This document shows positions 10,575-22,047 of a stretch of DNA of 64,000 nt, one piece after another. The notes beneath the pieces were generated by a model, which saw nothing but the letters and a program-made list of their open reading frames with translations, had not been told where the DNA came from and did not search any database. The first letter of the stretch is position 1. The number at the start of each line of letters is the position of its first letter. Source of the stretch: Ceratotherium simum simum (Eukaryota > Chordata > Mammalia > Perissodactyla > Rhinocerotidae); assembly GCF_000283155.1 (NCBI RefSeq), contig NW_004454156.1, positions 32,137,830 to 32,201,829 of the forward strand. Reading direction: 5' to 3'. The translations under genes were made by a program, and so were the position numbers.

Positions 10575-10795
10575 TTGGATATTTCCTGGGAACAGGTGCA
10601 CTGCATATATTATTTATTTTATTTTTCCCAGTAGCTCTCTGGGGCACATATCTTAATCCCTATTTTTACAGATGAAACTGAAGCTACTTACTAGGGACAC
10701 ACAGCTAGAAGGTGGTGGAGTCAGGATTCAAACCCAGGTTTGCACGATTACAAAGCCCAGTTCTTTCCATTACCCAAAGCTGCCTGCTGAAAAGT
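10575..10795 (-). mobile_element. MIR SINE, antisense
   Basis: Shows TTTTTACAGATGAAACTGAA, 'gggacacacagctagaaggtggtggagtcaggattcaaacccaggtt' and a tail of 'aaagcccagttctttccattacc', the full antisense MIR core order. The 5' A-rich part of the window just before it (about 10535) is a separate A-run. Confidence 0.9.
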
Positions 10796-10799
10796 CTCA

Positions 10800-11474
10800 T
10801 GGAATCTCATCTCTTCTCTTCTCTAGTGACTCCTTATGAGACCAACATCCATCGGGACCCGCCTCTGACTTACACTCTTTCTCCAACTTGTATCTCTGCC
10901 ACATCACTCTTCCTAGTTCATCATTCTCTAGGGGCTGTGAGTTTCATTAATTAGAAACCACAGTATTATTAATGGGCTCAAAAGGGAAGACAGGTCCTCT
11001 TGACTGACAGCTTCAAGTCTAAACTCCTTGGCGTGGCCTCAACCTGCCCACGCAACCTTCAAGTGAACATTCATTAGACACCTACCTGTTTCAGGAATCT
11101 ATGTTCTAGGTCCTGGGAATATAAACATGCTTAGACAGTCTTTCCCCGTAAAGACCTCAGAATCTGTTCCTTTTGTTCCAAGTTTCCTTCTCTATCAAAA
11201 CATACACACAAGTGCCTGGTGGCCCAATAAGGCTGGTTTCATGATTAAGCCTCCCAGTTCCCTGCAGTCATGCGCCCTCACCTCCCAGGAAGAGCCCCTC
11301 ATTCCTCTCTATAGATCTTCCCCACATTTCTTGGTCTTGTTTGAGATCCCCTTTTTCCATAAGGGTGGGCACTCTTTTCTCTGAAAGCCCTCCCACCTCT
11401 CTTCTGGTCTAGCGCCCACACCTGATGCTTACTTTAGATTCAGTTCTACAGACACCCTCTAAGTAAAACGTAGG
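10800..11474 (+). mobile_element. L2 LINE fragments, with an antisense L2 piece inside
   Basis: Pyrimidine-rich sequence with L2-like strings 'aaactccttggcgtggcctcaacctgccca' (about 11020) and 'tcccaggaagagcccctcattcctc'. Within it, 11064-11168 reads in the opposite sense: CATTCATTAGACACCTACCT then 'ttctaggtcctgggaatataaac', a typical antisense L2 3' end. The arrangement suggests an L2 inserted into another L2, but divergence prevents exact limits. Confidence 0.5.
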
Positions 11475-11645
11475 ATAGTGTCATGGAAGCGATATCAGTG
11501 GATCTGAGGCAATTATTTTCTGGTTGTGGGACCTTAGCCAAACTACCCAACCTCACTGAGCCTCAGGTTACACTTCTGTAAGCAGGTTGTTGTGAGGACT
11601 GTATATAATAATACTTCTAAAAGCGATTTATAAATGTGATGAGAT
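11475..11645 (+). mobile_element. MIR SINE
   Basis: Core strings TGTGGGACCTTAGCCAAACT, 'cccaacctcactgagcctcaggttacacttctgtaa' and 'gttgttgtgaggactgtatataat' follow MIR order in plus orientation. The extreme 3' end is missing. Confidence 0.8.
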
Positions 11646-11711
11646 TTGACATTTAAGAGGCCTTCTTTCGGCAATGACACGTGGATTCTGGAAAGTCCAA
11701 AAACAACCCTA

Positions 11712-11805
11712 TAAAGTATAAAAACAACAATAATAATTATTATTACTATTACAATAATAAATAATCATTTTATTAATAATTTATTGTTATTATTATTATA
11801 ACTGT
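11712..11805. repeat. (ATT/AAT)n imperfect microsatellite
   Basis: Interrupted AAT/ATT repeats that read from AATAATAATT through TTATTATTATTATAA. The two halves are partly self-complementary, so the tract can fold on itself. Confidence 0.8.
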
Positions 11806-12470
11806 TGCTTCTACGTACAAAGCATCTGCTCAAGTTCTCAATGCGTTTCTTTAATAATTTACTGGTGTCTTCTCTCTCCAATTGCTAATTTCTTGTATCT
11901 TATCCATCTCTTGTTTCCCACCACCATGCCTCACCCAAAAGAATGCCAGCATGTGCCACGTTGAAGAACTGGTCGGGACCACACACGAGACTGCCCAGAA
12001 GCTCTTCCACTCTGGGAGGTGTGGGCCTTAGCTCCTTCCTTCTCTCCCGCTGCCAGACCAGAGGACACCAAGAGGCTGAAAACACTGAGCTGATCTGATG
12101 ATTAATATAAGAAATGGAGCCTCAGCTGAGAGCCAGGGGAAGTGATGGAAAGACCACCCAATCAATTCAGCTACAGCTGGAGGCGAGCAGACATTCCTGA
12201 CTCGGTGCCATGGGTGGTTTCAGAGCTGATCCTTTTGGGTGGTTGGATACACCAAGCATACTTTACGCTGTTCGGACACAATGATCGTAGCCATCTGCAG
12301 ACTTTCCCAAGCATTTTGTAGGATGTTGTACACAGAGAAAATCTGAACAGTTTGTAGTGGATGAAGGAAGAAAAAAGAGAGAACAAGAAGAAGAAAAAGG
12401 GAGGATAGCAGAAGGATCTAGCTGTACCTTATCTCTTCTTAAATATTTATTTCTTCTCAAATATTTAGTA
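11806..12470. other. No clear element; weak MIR-like patch
   Basis: No gene is recognised. Around 12115-12215 a string of 'atggagcctcagctgagagccaggggaagtgatgg' and 'cattcctgactcggtgccatg' is vaguely like an antisense MIR, too weak to call. Purine-rich low-complexity sequence lies at 12365-12405. Confidence 0.3.
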
Positions 12471-12685
12471 CAGTGATTTCCACTGAGGGCATTACTGCCT
12501 CGTAGGGGGTAGTTTGGAAATCTGAGCAAGTAGTTTCTGTTGTTGCCATGACTGGAGGAAGCCATTGACTCCATTCAGAAGGTGAAGTCAAGGGATGATC
12601 AATATTCTGCAGTGTACAGGGCAATTTCACACCACAAAGAATTGTCCCTTGCCGCTCCCGACTTCCAAATATCTCACTAGATATT
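12471..12685 (+). mobile_element. MER5A-like hAT-Charlie MITE
   Basis: Begins CAGTGATTTCCACTGAGGGC, and includes 'gtagtttggaaatctgagcaag', 'ttgttgccatgactgg', 'tattctgcagtgtacagggcaatttcacaccacaaagaattg' in the order of MER5A (element start, 'ttggttgtcacaactgg', 'acaatgcacaggacagcccc...caaagaatt'). It is non-autonomous and non-coding. The 3' terminal repeat is decayed. Confidence 0.75.
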
Positions 12686-13009
12686 CATTTAAGTGGAAAA
12701 GATGTCAATAATCACCTGTGCATAAAATCGAAGTCATACTTTACATTTAAACTCCAAATGTTTCTGCGCACGTTAATACATGCTGGATTTTCTAGCAATG
12801 CAACTACTGTGTAAATGGAGAGAAGACTGTACGATATTTTGTTTGGCATTTTACCAACAGTTCTTCATCATTTTGTAAAATAATGATACCAAGAGCAGTG
12901 CCACTTGGAGTATCTGAGTCACCACTACAACATAGCTGTATCCTTCTGCATTTGCGGCTGTCACACGCACAGGAACTCAACCTGTTGATGCTAGCTCAAG
13001 ACTACTCCA

Positions 13010-13115
13010 TATGTCTTCTAGACTAGTCATTTCTGAGCATGAGAGTGACTAAATGTCCCCAGGGGGTTCCTGGACATAGGACATTTAGTGTTAAATTGGG
13101 AAAGTTCCAGGCAAA
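13010..13115. mobile_element. Probable short DNA-transposon fragment
   Basis: The string TAAATGTCCCCAGGGGGTTC followed by 'ttagtgttaaattgggaaagttccaggcaaaccgggatgagttgg' matches a small old MITE-like repeat I have seen in mammalian genomes ('gtcccaggcaaaccgggac'). I cannot name the family with certainty. Confidence 0.45.
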
Positions 13116-13194
13116 CCGGGATGAGTTGGACATTCTATTGAATATGAACATGTTAAAAAACACTGTACTTTCAAAATCATACCATTGGTCTTCT

Positions 13195-13266
13195 TTATAG
13201 CCCCTTCCCCCATACACACAGAGTACCTGGCATATAGAAAGTACTGAATAAATATTAAATAAATGG
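13195..13266 (+). mobile_element. L2 LINE 3' terminus
   Basis: ACAGAGTACCTGGCATATAG followed by 'aaagtactgaataaatattaaataaatggg' is the terminal part of L2 ('gcctggcacatagtaggcactcaataaat'). An A/G-rich run follows to about 13295. Confidence 0.65.
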
Positions 13267-14333
13267 GAGGAGAGGGAGAGAAAAAAAAAGAAAAGAGGCC
13301 ATTCTCTCAGAGTTACAAAAGTTAATTCTACTCCATATTCATGCTCTTTTGTAGAAATGTGTGGCTGATATCAAGGCTGACCTTCCCACCACCCCACAAT
13401 CTGAAGACATTAAATCTTCTTAGAGTTTTCTGCAAAGCAGGTCCCCAACACTTCTTTGGAGGGGAAAGTAGGTTGGCCTGGCTTTTGCAAAGGAATCATA
13501 ATATCACAGCATCACAAGCTTTCAAGGGAACTTCAAGGTCATTCAATCTGAATAATCTTTTTTACTCAAAGAGTCTCAGACATGTACTGCTGGCCACTGG
13601 GTTTAGCCCACCTTTTCCAAGGCAACATAACTCATAACATAACTTAGTTACAATTCCCAAGACCTCATGCCTACCAACTTGCACTTGGAAAGCTCTGTGT
13701 ATTGAGGTTCCCTGCCTTCTGCCTGCACAATATGAGTTTGAGACCTTGCTCTCTGCCTCCCAGACACAAATATATGCTAGAGTTTTGATAAGTGATCCTG
13801 AGCCTCACCTTGAACGTCTGCTTTGAGATAATCAGCAGTAACTGGAAAGTGGTCCTCTGTTAGATTAAGCTGTAGTCACAAGAGGAAACCAACCAAAGCT
13901 TACAGGAAAAGAAAGAGTGCAGAGAAAGAGCAGGGTGCTGTAGGTTAGCTGATGTCTCCAGAGAAAACTCAGCTGTCAGCAAGATGCAAAAGCTCCTGCA
14001 CCCAAAACATAGCTGCTTATCTGCCATCTGGAAGCAACTTTGTTCCAGGGAGGACCGGCTGAAAAGGAAGACAGGAGGATGCAAGTGAGGAGCCGGGAAC
14101 ATCTGTTTCTGAAAGTCACCTCAGGACTTACTGAGACCTAACGCCCTCTTCTGTCAAAGCACTCTCTCTACCCCCACCCAGCTTTGGGAACCACAAGGGA
14201 TGCAAGCACGGAGAGGCAGAAGACCTGAACATGGAAATCGGCAACGATGGAGTCAACCTCCTGGAACAGAGCTTTGGGGTGAAAACAGGGCATTCAGAAG
14301 AAGTTTTTTTTTTTTTTTCTGAAATGTTGCCTA
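13267..14333. other. No clear element
   Basis: No gene recognised. At about 13495-13560 the order 'tcataatatcacagcatcacaagctttcaagggaacttcaaggtcattcaatc' resembles an ancient mammalian SINE motif ('agagctggaagggaccttagagatcatctag'), too diverged to call. A 13-base T-run is at 14307-14319. Confidence 0.3.
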
Positions 14334-14334
14334 A

Positions 14335-14583
14335 TACAATAGAGAAGGTGGGTTCTAGAGTTGGACTAACTGGGTCCGAGGCCCTGTTTCATCTCTTCCC
14401 ACTTGCATAACCATACCAGTCAAGGCCAAGTTGCATATCTCCTCATGTGTTAGGTAAGGGTGATAACAACAGAATTCACATTATGGAGACTGTTCTGCAC
14501 ACAAATGGAGGGAGATAATGCAGAGGAAATGTTTAGTCCAGTTCCTGGCCTATTCTGGATACTCAGTATCAGCCATTATTTAT
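14335..14583 (+). mobile_element. MIR SINE
   Basis: Plus-strand MIR with 'gtgggttctagagttggactaactgggtccgaggccc', 'gttaggtaagggtgataacaac', and 'cagttcctggcctattctggatactcagtatcagccattat' in the usual positions of head, core and 3' end. Near full length, well diverged. Confidence 0.75.
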
Positions 14584-14584
14584 T

Positions 14585-14640
14585 TATTTTTAAAGCTTTA
14601 TTAAGATATAATTAACATATTGAACAACTAGCCATTTTTT
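14585..14640 (-). mobile_element. L1 3' UTR fragment, antisense
   Basis: AGCTTTATTAAGATATAATT followed by AACATATTGAACAA matches the antisense L1M 3' UTR motif 'tttattgagatataattgacata'. The same motif recurs at 63350. Confidence 0.6.
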
Positions 14641-14951
14641 TTTTTTTTACCACATTTCTCCTGTCCATACACCATCCAGAGCCCAAAGCGTGGAGAGGTG
14701 GGATTAGAGTATGCTGTCATTTAAACAGGTAATATTTCATTCCTATTCTGTTCCATACCTTCACCTCCAGGGAATAACTGAGTACTAATTATGCAGGCCC
14801 CAAGTTCATGGCAAGGTCACGAACAAGGAGGGCAGAATCAGAGACCCAAATGGTGGCGTCAGGCTGTGGATAACACAGGATTTTCTTCACCAATGCTGAC
14901 ATCAAGTTTTAGTGACTTTACTCAGAAATGCATTATGATATACTACCCTCC

Positions 14952-15351
14952 TGTTATGGACTGAATGTCTGCATCCTCCCAAAATTCTTATGTTGAAGGC
15001 CTAACTCCAATGCAATGGTATTCAGAGATGGGGCCTTTGGGAGGGAATTAGGGTTAAAGGAGGTCATGAGGGTAGGCCCTGGTCTGATGGGATTAGTGCC
15101 CTTACAATAACCTTATAAGAAGAGACGTCAGAGGGCTTGTGTACCCCTCAAATCCCATGTGCACATAAAGAGGTCATGTGAGTACACAGTGAGATGGCAG
15201 CCACCTACAAGCCAAGAAAATGGGCCTCAGGATGAAACCTACGTTGCCAACACCTTGATCTTAGACTTCCCAGTCTCCAGAACTGAGAAATAAATGTTGA
15301 AGCCACCCCGTTTATGGTACTTTGTTAGGGCAGCCCAAGCAGGCTAATACA
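14952..15351 (+). mobile_element. MLT1-type solo LTR (ERVL-MaLR)
   Basis: A 400-bp LTR running from TGTTATGGACTGAATGTCTG to GGCTAATACA, so with the canonical TG...CA ends. Internal landmarks are CCCAAAATTCTTATGTTGAA, 'gatggggcctttgggagggaatta', 'cccttacaataaccttataagaagag', 'agatggcagccacctacaagccaag', and 'cttgatcttagacttcccagtctccagaactgagaaataaatg', which holds the AATAAA polyadenylation signal. No internal retroviral sequence flanks it, so it is a solo LTR left by recombination. The 5-bp flanks (CCTCC and CCCGC) match only partly. Confidence 0.9.
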
Positions 15352-17008
15352 CCCGCTATTCCTCAGCTTAGCTCGCTTGAAATGAAGGACAGCGGGGAGG
15401 CTCAGGGTCGCCCAGGACACGAAGAAACATTTCTTGTAGGAGCTGCCTTATGAGCCCACCACAAGTTCTTTTCTCAAGTCATGTAGAAATAACTTTCCTG
15501 AAAAGTTTTTCAAAGAGATGAAAAAGAAGAGCCAAGAGCGGCACTGCGACTTACAGTTTTCAAAGTGCCACTGGTGACAAAGGGATTCTGTGAGGAATAT
15601 TCTTAGAAAAAGCCCCACCCGGGGCTTGAGAGATCCTGACACTTGAGTGTATAGATTCTTCCTTCTTACAGGAATCAGCAGGGGATCCACAGACTGTAAT
15701 TATGATACTTACGCAAAAGTAAAGCAAGGCCCGTGGGTCCCTCCCAAGAAAGCTTTTGCTCGTCAGTCATCAGGAAAGGGGAATTTAGCAGTCTCTAAAG
15801 GGCTCTTTGTTGAAAGTTTCTATTTGATAATTATGCCACATCAAGATTCTTTGTCAAAAGTCCCTCTTTGTTTAGAAATCATTCAGGCCTGCTCTTTCGG
15901 GTTCAACAAAAGATGAGGGAAAATTTTGTCTATCAGTATTCCAAATAAGGTAAAAGAAAACTGCTTGTCCTGATGGAACTTGAATTTCACGTCCAAGAAA
16001 AACCACACAGGGGTTCAGAAAATACCCCTAGAAGCTTGTCCACAGTTATGGACAACTCCCCGTAGTCATGCGTGTACATCACCACCAGCACCCCCAGAAT
16101 GTCAGTGAGCTCCTCCACTTCTATGGCTCAGTTTACTAATTCCACCTTCAAGCAATGGGCTAGAAGCAGTACCGCTGTGACCTAGCTAATACTAAGAACT
16201 GCAGTGAATGGGTAACACATGGAGAATTAAAGCCTTTGACCGGCATTTTTCTTTTGATGTCTTACAAAGACAATTTCATCGCAATAAAAATAGTCCAAAT
16301 GCCCAAAGAAAGGATCTCAGATTGCCACAGAGTCTAAACTCCTCCCCCTCTGCCTCACTCAAACCTCTTTCTGCATCTCCCCACATGGAGCATCTCCATT
16401 TGTGTGCCTGAGTTGCAGGTGCTATGACTACGTTTTCCTGGAAGCCCTCTTCTAAGCCCATGACTATATTTTCTGCCTTCTTCAGGGTCAAGGTCAGACC
16501 TCACCCACTCAGATATGGATTGAGCTGTAATTATGACAAGTTCAGGGAGCACCAGGGAGAGGGGCCGGAATACGGCACAGTCTCTGCTCACGGTCCAAGA
16601 GAGGCAAGAGCAGGGACCTCAAGTGCCATTCTTGGACTAGAAGCTCATCAGATACTTGTTAAATGAACAATACTCCCCAAGCTGGCTTCCACAGGACACT
16701 AGTGCCACGAGGCACTGTCTGATCGTCTACACCGGCCACAATTTCCTCTTTGAGCTTCACAATACAGGAAAGTATACTAAGGCATGAAGGAGCTCCCTAC
16801 TTAAATCTAACCTGGCATTTCCCCAATGCATTTAAGCACGGAGGATTTTTCTGGCTAGAACACCTATTAATATCTTGTGTTCTACAGAACGGTCCGGGAA
16901 CCAGCGCTGCAAGACAAAGAAGGACGAAATAACTGCCAGAGAGAACTTCAAATAAAGTGCCCAAGGGTAAACCCTCTTCCATGCTGCGTTCCTAATTGCA
17001 GGAGGATG
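15352..17008. other. Long stretch without recognised element
   Basis: About 1.65 kb with no confidently recognised repeat, exon or RNA gene. A faint L2-like pyrimidine-rich patch lies at 16330-16460. The string TCAAGGTCA at 16488-16496 is a textbook nuclear-receptor half-site with extension (ERR/SF-1 class), which has little weight alone. Open frames on both strands are short and start at non-ATG codons. Confidence 0.35.
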
Positions 17009-17009
17009 A

Positions 17010-17237
17010 AGAGGTCAGACAGCTCTGTTCGGGAACTCAGTTTTGCAGTTTGCTACCTGTGACCTTAGCCAAGGCAATTAACCACTCTGAACCACAGTTT
17101 TTTCATCTGTGGAAACACAACAAACTGTTTGTCACAGGATTTCTGTGAAAATTAAATGAGATAGTACATGGAAGCATCTGGCACAATGCCTGGGAGCAAT
17201 CTAACAGGTGCTCAATATGAGCTCATTTCTCCCCTCT
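17010..17237 (+). mobile_element. MIR SINE
   Basis: Contains 'ctacctgtgaccttagccaaggcaattaaccactctgaaccacag', 'ttttcatctgtggaaac', 'atttctgtgaaaattaaatgagatagtacatg' and 'ctggcacaatgcctgggagcaatctaacaggtgctcaatatg', the whole plus-strand MIR order. Confidence 0.9.
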
Positions 17238-17734
17238 CTTACTTCATGCAATTCCTGTAACAGGGACAGTCCAAGTCACCGACTTGGCGCTTAGAGGTGT
17301 CAGCGAGTACTGCTGGCTATCTTCTCCAGGGGATGCTCCTGGGGGCTTAGACTTTGGGTCTTCTGAGACTTACACTTTCCATTTGACCCCCAGAATGGAG
17401 CAGGTGGTTCAAAATGTGGTTAACATCAAGGACTTCACCAATTTCCTCAAGGAACCTTACTATTTGCATCCTACGACGCACATTTCAGCAGTACCTTCCT
17501 CAAGGAACTTTCCTATTCACTAGTGTGTCTTGGTAGCAAGGTGACATATCTTAACTTCTGTATGCCTGATGTCTGAGGCCAACTTCCCTTCCAGAGCAGG
17601 TGAGCTGCAGTAGCAGGAACTAGATAATGACAGGTACCTCTGCGGCCAGGAAAGAGGTGATGTGCAGCTGGAAGGGCTGCTCATGTGCCCCCCATGGCGC
17701 CCTGGAGTTAGGCCTGGCATAGCACTTACAGGAC

Positions 17735-17856
17735 AGTCCTGACCTGGTCTCATTTCCTCACTAGACCCTATGTTCTTTCAGAATAGGAATAGGATCTTGT
17801 TTGTTGGTATCCTCCAACGACTAGTACAGCACCGGGTATCTGATGAATACTCAATG
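17735..17856 (+). mobile_element. L2 LINE 3' end
   Basis: The order 'cactagaccctatgttctttcagaataggaataggatcttg', 'ttggtatcctccaacgactagtacagcaccgggtatctgatgaatactcaatgatg' is the L2 3' end. It runs into the GGAT microsatellite, a common fate of the L2 terminal TGAA/TGGA repeat. Confidence 0.75.
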
Positions 17857-17912
17857 ATGATGGGTGGGTGGATGGATGGGTGGATGGATGGACAGATGGA
17901 TGGAAGAGTAAG
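17857..17912. repeat. (GGAT)n microsatellite
   Basis: Interrupted GGAT/GGGT units, seeded at the end of an L2 copy and followed by purine-rich sequence to about 17950. Confidence 0.85.
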
Positions 17913-17959
17913 GAAGGATGGGGAGAAAAGGGAGGGAGGAAACAAAGGAATGAACTGAC

Positions 17960-18110
17960 CTCAATTCTACTGGAATATAAACTCCTTAAAAACAGTGCCT
18001 TTGTCTCTTGTTAGCTACTGCTGTATCCAATGGGACCAGAACAGTGCATACCACTAACAGAAACTAAATAAATGTTTGTTGAATGAACAGATGAATGATT
18101 GAATAAACTA
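17960..18110 (+). mobile_element. L2 LINE 3' end
   Basis: Shows 'tggaatataaactccttaaaaacagtgcctttgtctcttg', 'accagaacagtgcataccactaacagaaactaaataaatgtttgttgaatgaac', the classical L2 terminus, then TGAATGATTGAATAAAC. It lies just downstream of another L2 3' end in the same orientation, interrupted only by the microsatellite. Confidence 0.85.
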
Positions 18111-18858
18111 AGCCAAGCCACCATTTGGAAAACTGGCTATAAATGTTTACTACTCACCGACAAATCAAATCGCTCTCAGATTACTGCCTGATCTGTTTAT
18201 TCCCCCAAATTATTAGAGTATTTTAATATTCATGCAATTCAAAATGAGTGGTGAGGGATAGTAACAGACGAATGTCTCCTATGGGCCTAGCGAGGTACAA
18301 AGCTCAGGGAAGACAACAGGACACTGTCCCTGCCTTCCAGGAGCTACAAAGACCTAGAAGGCTACCTCAAAGGACCACAGCGGGGTGACACAACAGGGGG
18401 AGAAGGAACAAGTGTTCTCAGTAGCTTCACGGATTGCGGAGCAGGGCTGCACCACCCCAGCTAGAGCGCGCTCTGAAAGAAAGGCAGAGCATCAATTAAT
18501 CCCTTCATGATCCTAACGTCAGAAATGTAAGCCTTTTATGATGCAGTAAAACAAATTTTATGGGTTTATCCATCTGTCTCATGTCTTGATGTATTTTTTA
18601 ATCAAAAAGGATCAGAACAAGAAGTCAAGTGGGTATAAATCTCCTGCTCCTTTTTCTGGTTCTCGGCCCAAGGAGGAGAGGAGAGCCCCTGCAGTGCCCC
18701 ACAGCCAACTTTTAGTGGTTCCCGTCCTCCCTGAAGCCTTTTTTCACTTGTAGAGAGCTGGGCCTTGCTTTAAACAATAGACAGATTCTCCAAAGGCTGC
18801 ATGTAAATGGAATCTCAGTAAATCAAATCTCACGTTTCCAGTAACTTTAGATGTATAT
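18111..18858. other. No recognised element
   Basis: No gene or repeat recognised in about 750 bp. Base composition is unremarkable. Confidence 0.3.
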
Positions 18859-18859
18859 T

Positions 18860-19660
18860 ATCTTTATTTCTGAAGACAAAACAAAACAAAGTGTTCCTTG
18901 CATGAAATATGCAAAGCAGAAAAAGCACAAACAAGAAAATAAAAATTACTCGCAATCTTATTACCTAGAGGTAATTTTAGAACGTAATCTTAAGACTCTT
19001 ATTCTATGTTTAGACATACAGATACGTATTTTGACAAAAATAGGGTAACGGTAGAATTATTATGTAACCTACTTTTACAGCTGATCTATAAATATGTTGT
19101 CAACATTTATTCACATCAAGATTCTACATTTTATCTACTAGTTCCATATTATTCTATCGTATAGAAGTACCAAAATTTAACAAGTCCTTGTTTTTGAAAG
19201 TGTTTTAAAATTTTTCTTGTCATAAATAATGATAAAACTTCCTTGTTCTCATCTCCTAAAATTTCCTACAAATGAAATTTCTATGTCACATATATGCATA
19301 TTTTAAAAATTAGACACATTTTGTCAAATTGCCCTGCAAAAATGCTTTTGTGATTTATACTCCCTCCAGCAAGAAGTGTTTACATTTTACTTATCTTTAT
19401 TATCACTGGTACTATATATATTAAGCACTGCTAGTGTTTGTTTTATTTTCCATTTTTTGATTACTTGTGTAGTAGAATTTTTTCATGTGTTAATTGACAT
19501 CTTTGTGTTTTCTTCTTCAGCAAAGAACATCCATGTTCTTTGCCCATTCTTCTATTTTTTTAATTATTGATTTGTAGGAATATTTTACATATTGAAATAC
19601 TGATCCATGATTTTTCATCTATGATGTACATTTTCCCTAGAGTAGTTTGTTTCTGTATTT
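18860..19660 (-). mobile_element. L1 LINE (L1ME-like), antisense
   Basis: The order is that of an antisense old L1: 'agcacaaacaagaaaataaaaattactcgcaatc', 'tattctatcgtatagaagtaccaaaatttaacaagtcc', 'gtcaaattgccctgcaaaaatgc', 'tttatactccctccagcaagaag', 'ccatgttctttgcccattcttc', 'ttgatttgtaggaatattttacatattgaaatactgatcc'. A related but shorter copy is at 22690-22835, and another antisense L1 of this kind is at 52830-53235. No coding capacity. Confidence 0.75.
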
Positions 19661-21583
19661 TTCTTAATGGTGTTTGTTTCTTCTCCTCATCCACCCTCCC
19701 AATTTTTCATCTGTAGTTTCTCTTGTCTCCTAATTTGTCAAATAGTTATTGGTAAAGTGACGCTTAGGCAGAAGAGAAAAACACCACCATTCACTCTAGT
19801 CATATCACTAATTTATCTATTGGATGATCAAAGCAATTTTCTTCAAGGTGGTAAACCTGGCCCCTTAGAGCAACCACAAACCCAGGCAGAGCTGGCAATT
19901 AATGTAGAAACCGGTCCTAGAGAAACCATACCAGTTCTCTTAGCAAAGTCAGGCAGTGGCAGCCTCATTTAGGACAATAAAATTTTGAGTGACAGGGAGG
20001 TCACAGAGTGAAGAATCTGAAGTCCCTCAAGGGACTCACAGTTTCTGGATCAGTAAGGCCACTTCCTGAGTGTTAAAGAAGGGTCTCACCAGGAGGGAGA
20101 TGTCAATCAATGGGTCACTTCCCCTAAAGGAAACTTCTTCCTTGAGAAGAGGAACCAGAGCTAAAAGACTCTTGTCTCTATCTGGGGGTGGAGAAGCAAA
20201 ATGGAAAGCTGGCTCCATTGTTCCTGGTGATGACCATGCCAAGAGGCTGAGCTTTGGAGCAGCTCTTGGATGGTGGAGGTGGGTATGGTGCCCTCTCCAT
20301 GGTGCTGAGAAATCAGCAAAGCAGAGACTGCATGTGAGACAGGACAGGACTTACCAGCCCTTGCAGCAAACCAACCACTGCAGCACCATAAGCCTCTACC
20401 ATTTATCTCCTCTAGGTTGTTGTCATGCCTCATGTTCCATTTAGGAATATCATTTCCCCACTTCTTTCTAATTACAAAATTTCAATCTTTTTGAAACTGC
20501 TGGCTGGTGTGCATCAGGTTTGGTTCACACTTGAGCCGGAGCATTAGGGGTTAAGTGGTATCACGCCAAGGGCCAGCAACATGGCTGCAGTGAGAATGGA
20601 GAGAAAGGCCCCACAGCGAAAGGTCAAATTCAGAGGGCCTCCTCTCTCGTTTCTCAGAGAAGAAGGCATTTTTACTCCCAGAGCCACCCTGGAGATCCAA
20701 GATATCATTTCATTAATGGAAATGCTTTCCTGCACCACCAACAGTCCAGGGTGGCTTGGGGATACATTGATATGGGGGTGGGGTGAGAGGTCATGCACAA
20801 CTGGCCACAGAGTTCCCATGTCCAGAGGACTGAGAGAGCTGTGGTGAGCAGATGGGGGAGAAAAGGATGGATGGTAGGAAGATAAGGGCAGTGAAGAGGC
20901 AGCTTAGAAATTGTGAAACGGAAGCTCTAGGCACTTAAAGAAAGACGGAGATCGGTGAGAGTGGACAGGGTAGTAGGCACAGGGACTAAAGGAGGGCACT
21001 GCACCAGGATAATGGATGTTTACAATGATTGCTGATGCTTTTAATTATAACCGGGAGGCACTGAGGATCTTGCCTCATTAAAGAACGATTAAATTATCTT
21101 CACTCTGTTAAACGGATGGAGGCAAGCCAGTGGGCCACCAGCTTTTAGAATCCTCTTCAGAAACAGGGATGACACATCAAAGGGTTGGAGATCTGGAAGG
21201 GGTAATATGCTAGAAGAGAAAATCCTAGTATCCAGTACATCCCGTTCCTTGTGAATTTCAGTCTGCTGTGGGCAAGGCCTGGTGGTGGGTGCAGTCATCA
21301 TGGTGCTTCGGCAAAGTGAGACCCACAACCAAGATGGCGGCAAGTTTAGATTTCCTGGTAATCTCTGAGTTCATGTGAGGAGACAGTGGATGCAAACAGG
21401 GGAAAGCAGTGATCTGGGCTGATGCCCACTGCTTCATTCCTACAAATACATTTATTTCCCTGGGCTGTAAATGTGACACCTTTCAAAGGTGCTCCTCACC
21501 AAATACACAAAGAAAACTGGTATGATGGACAACTTGGGGGAGATTCTGATGTCCCTATGTTTAAAAAATTAGTTGGCTATATT
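19661..21583. other. Long stretch without recognised element
   Basis: About 1.9 kb with no recognised repeat family, exon or RNA gene. The 124-codon open frame at 20070-20444 starts with GTG and has no family resemblance. Short overlapping frames on the other strand show no codon-like pattern. Confidence 0.35.
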
Positions 21584-21584
21584 T

Positions 21585-21720
21585 CCATTGTTCCTTTCAC
21601 TTTATCAATCTTTCCTAATAAAATCAAAAAATATTTATGGGGCTAGGTGCTATGGGTGATAAAGAAATACGACCCATGATCCCTAACTTTGAGGAGTTTC
21701 AACTTAATGACTACTTAAGA
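21585..21720 (-). mobile_element. L2 LINE 3' end, antisense
   Basis: Contains 'aaaaatatttatggggctaggtgctatgggtgataaagaaatacgacccatgatccctaactttgaggagtttcaac', the antisense L2 3' end order (body size, 'gtgctatg', 'gaagaaatac', 'ccctgcc...ggagctt'). Confidence 0.65.
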
Positions 21721-22047
21721 GTCTTTTTTGTTGTTGTTAAAACCAATGTCATTATGATTTAAATGCAGGAATGGGACTTAATAAATCTTATTGTGAATCA
21801 TATTTGGAAAAGGATATAATGTTTCTGGAAAACATACATTAAAGGTTGATAAATTATCCTTTTCCCATCTTCTTAGAGTTTCTACATCCTAAAGTGGGAG
21901 CAATGTTAAATGGCCCAAGGACCCTCAGACCTTAAATTAGGGAGGGAAGGGCATGCAGGAAGGTTCTGGGGAAGCTTCAAACTGGAGAATGTAGGAGAGA
22001 GCTCAGGTCCTATTCTCTTGCTGACTTTAAATTAAGATTCAATCATA

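Noticed and set aside
13495..13640. Possible ancient core-SINE
   Set aside because: The resemblance is limited to a few short strings and cannot be separated from chance by eye.
20070..20444. 124-codon open frame on the plus strand
   Set aside because: It starts with GTG, overlaps an open frame on the other strand, and shows no family resemblance.
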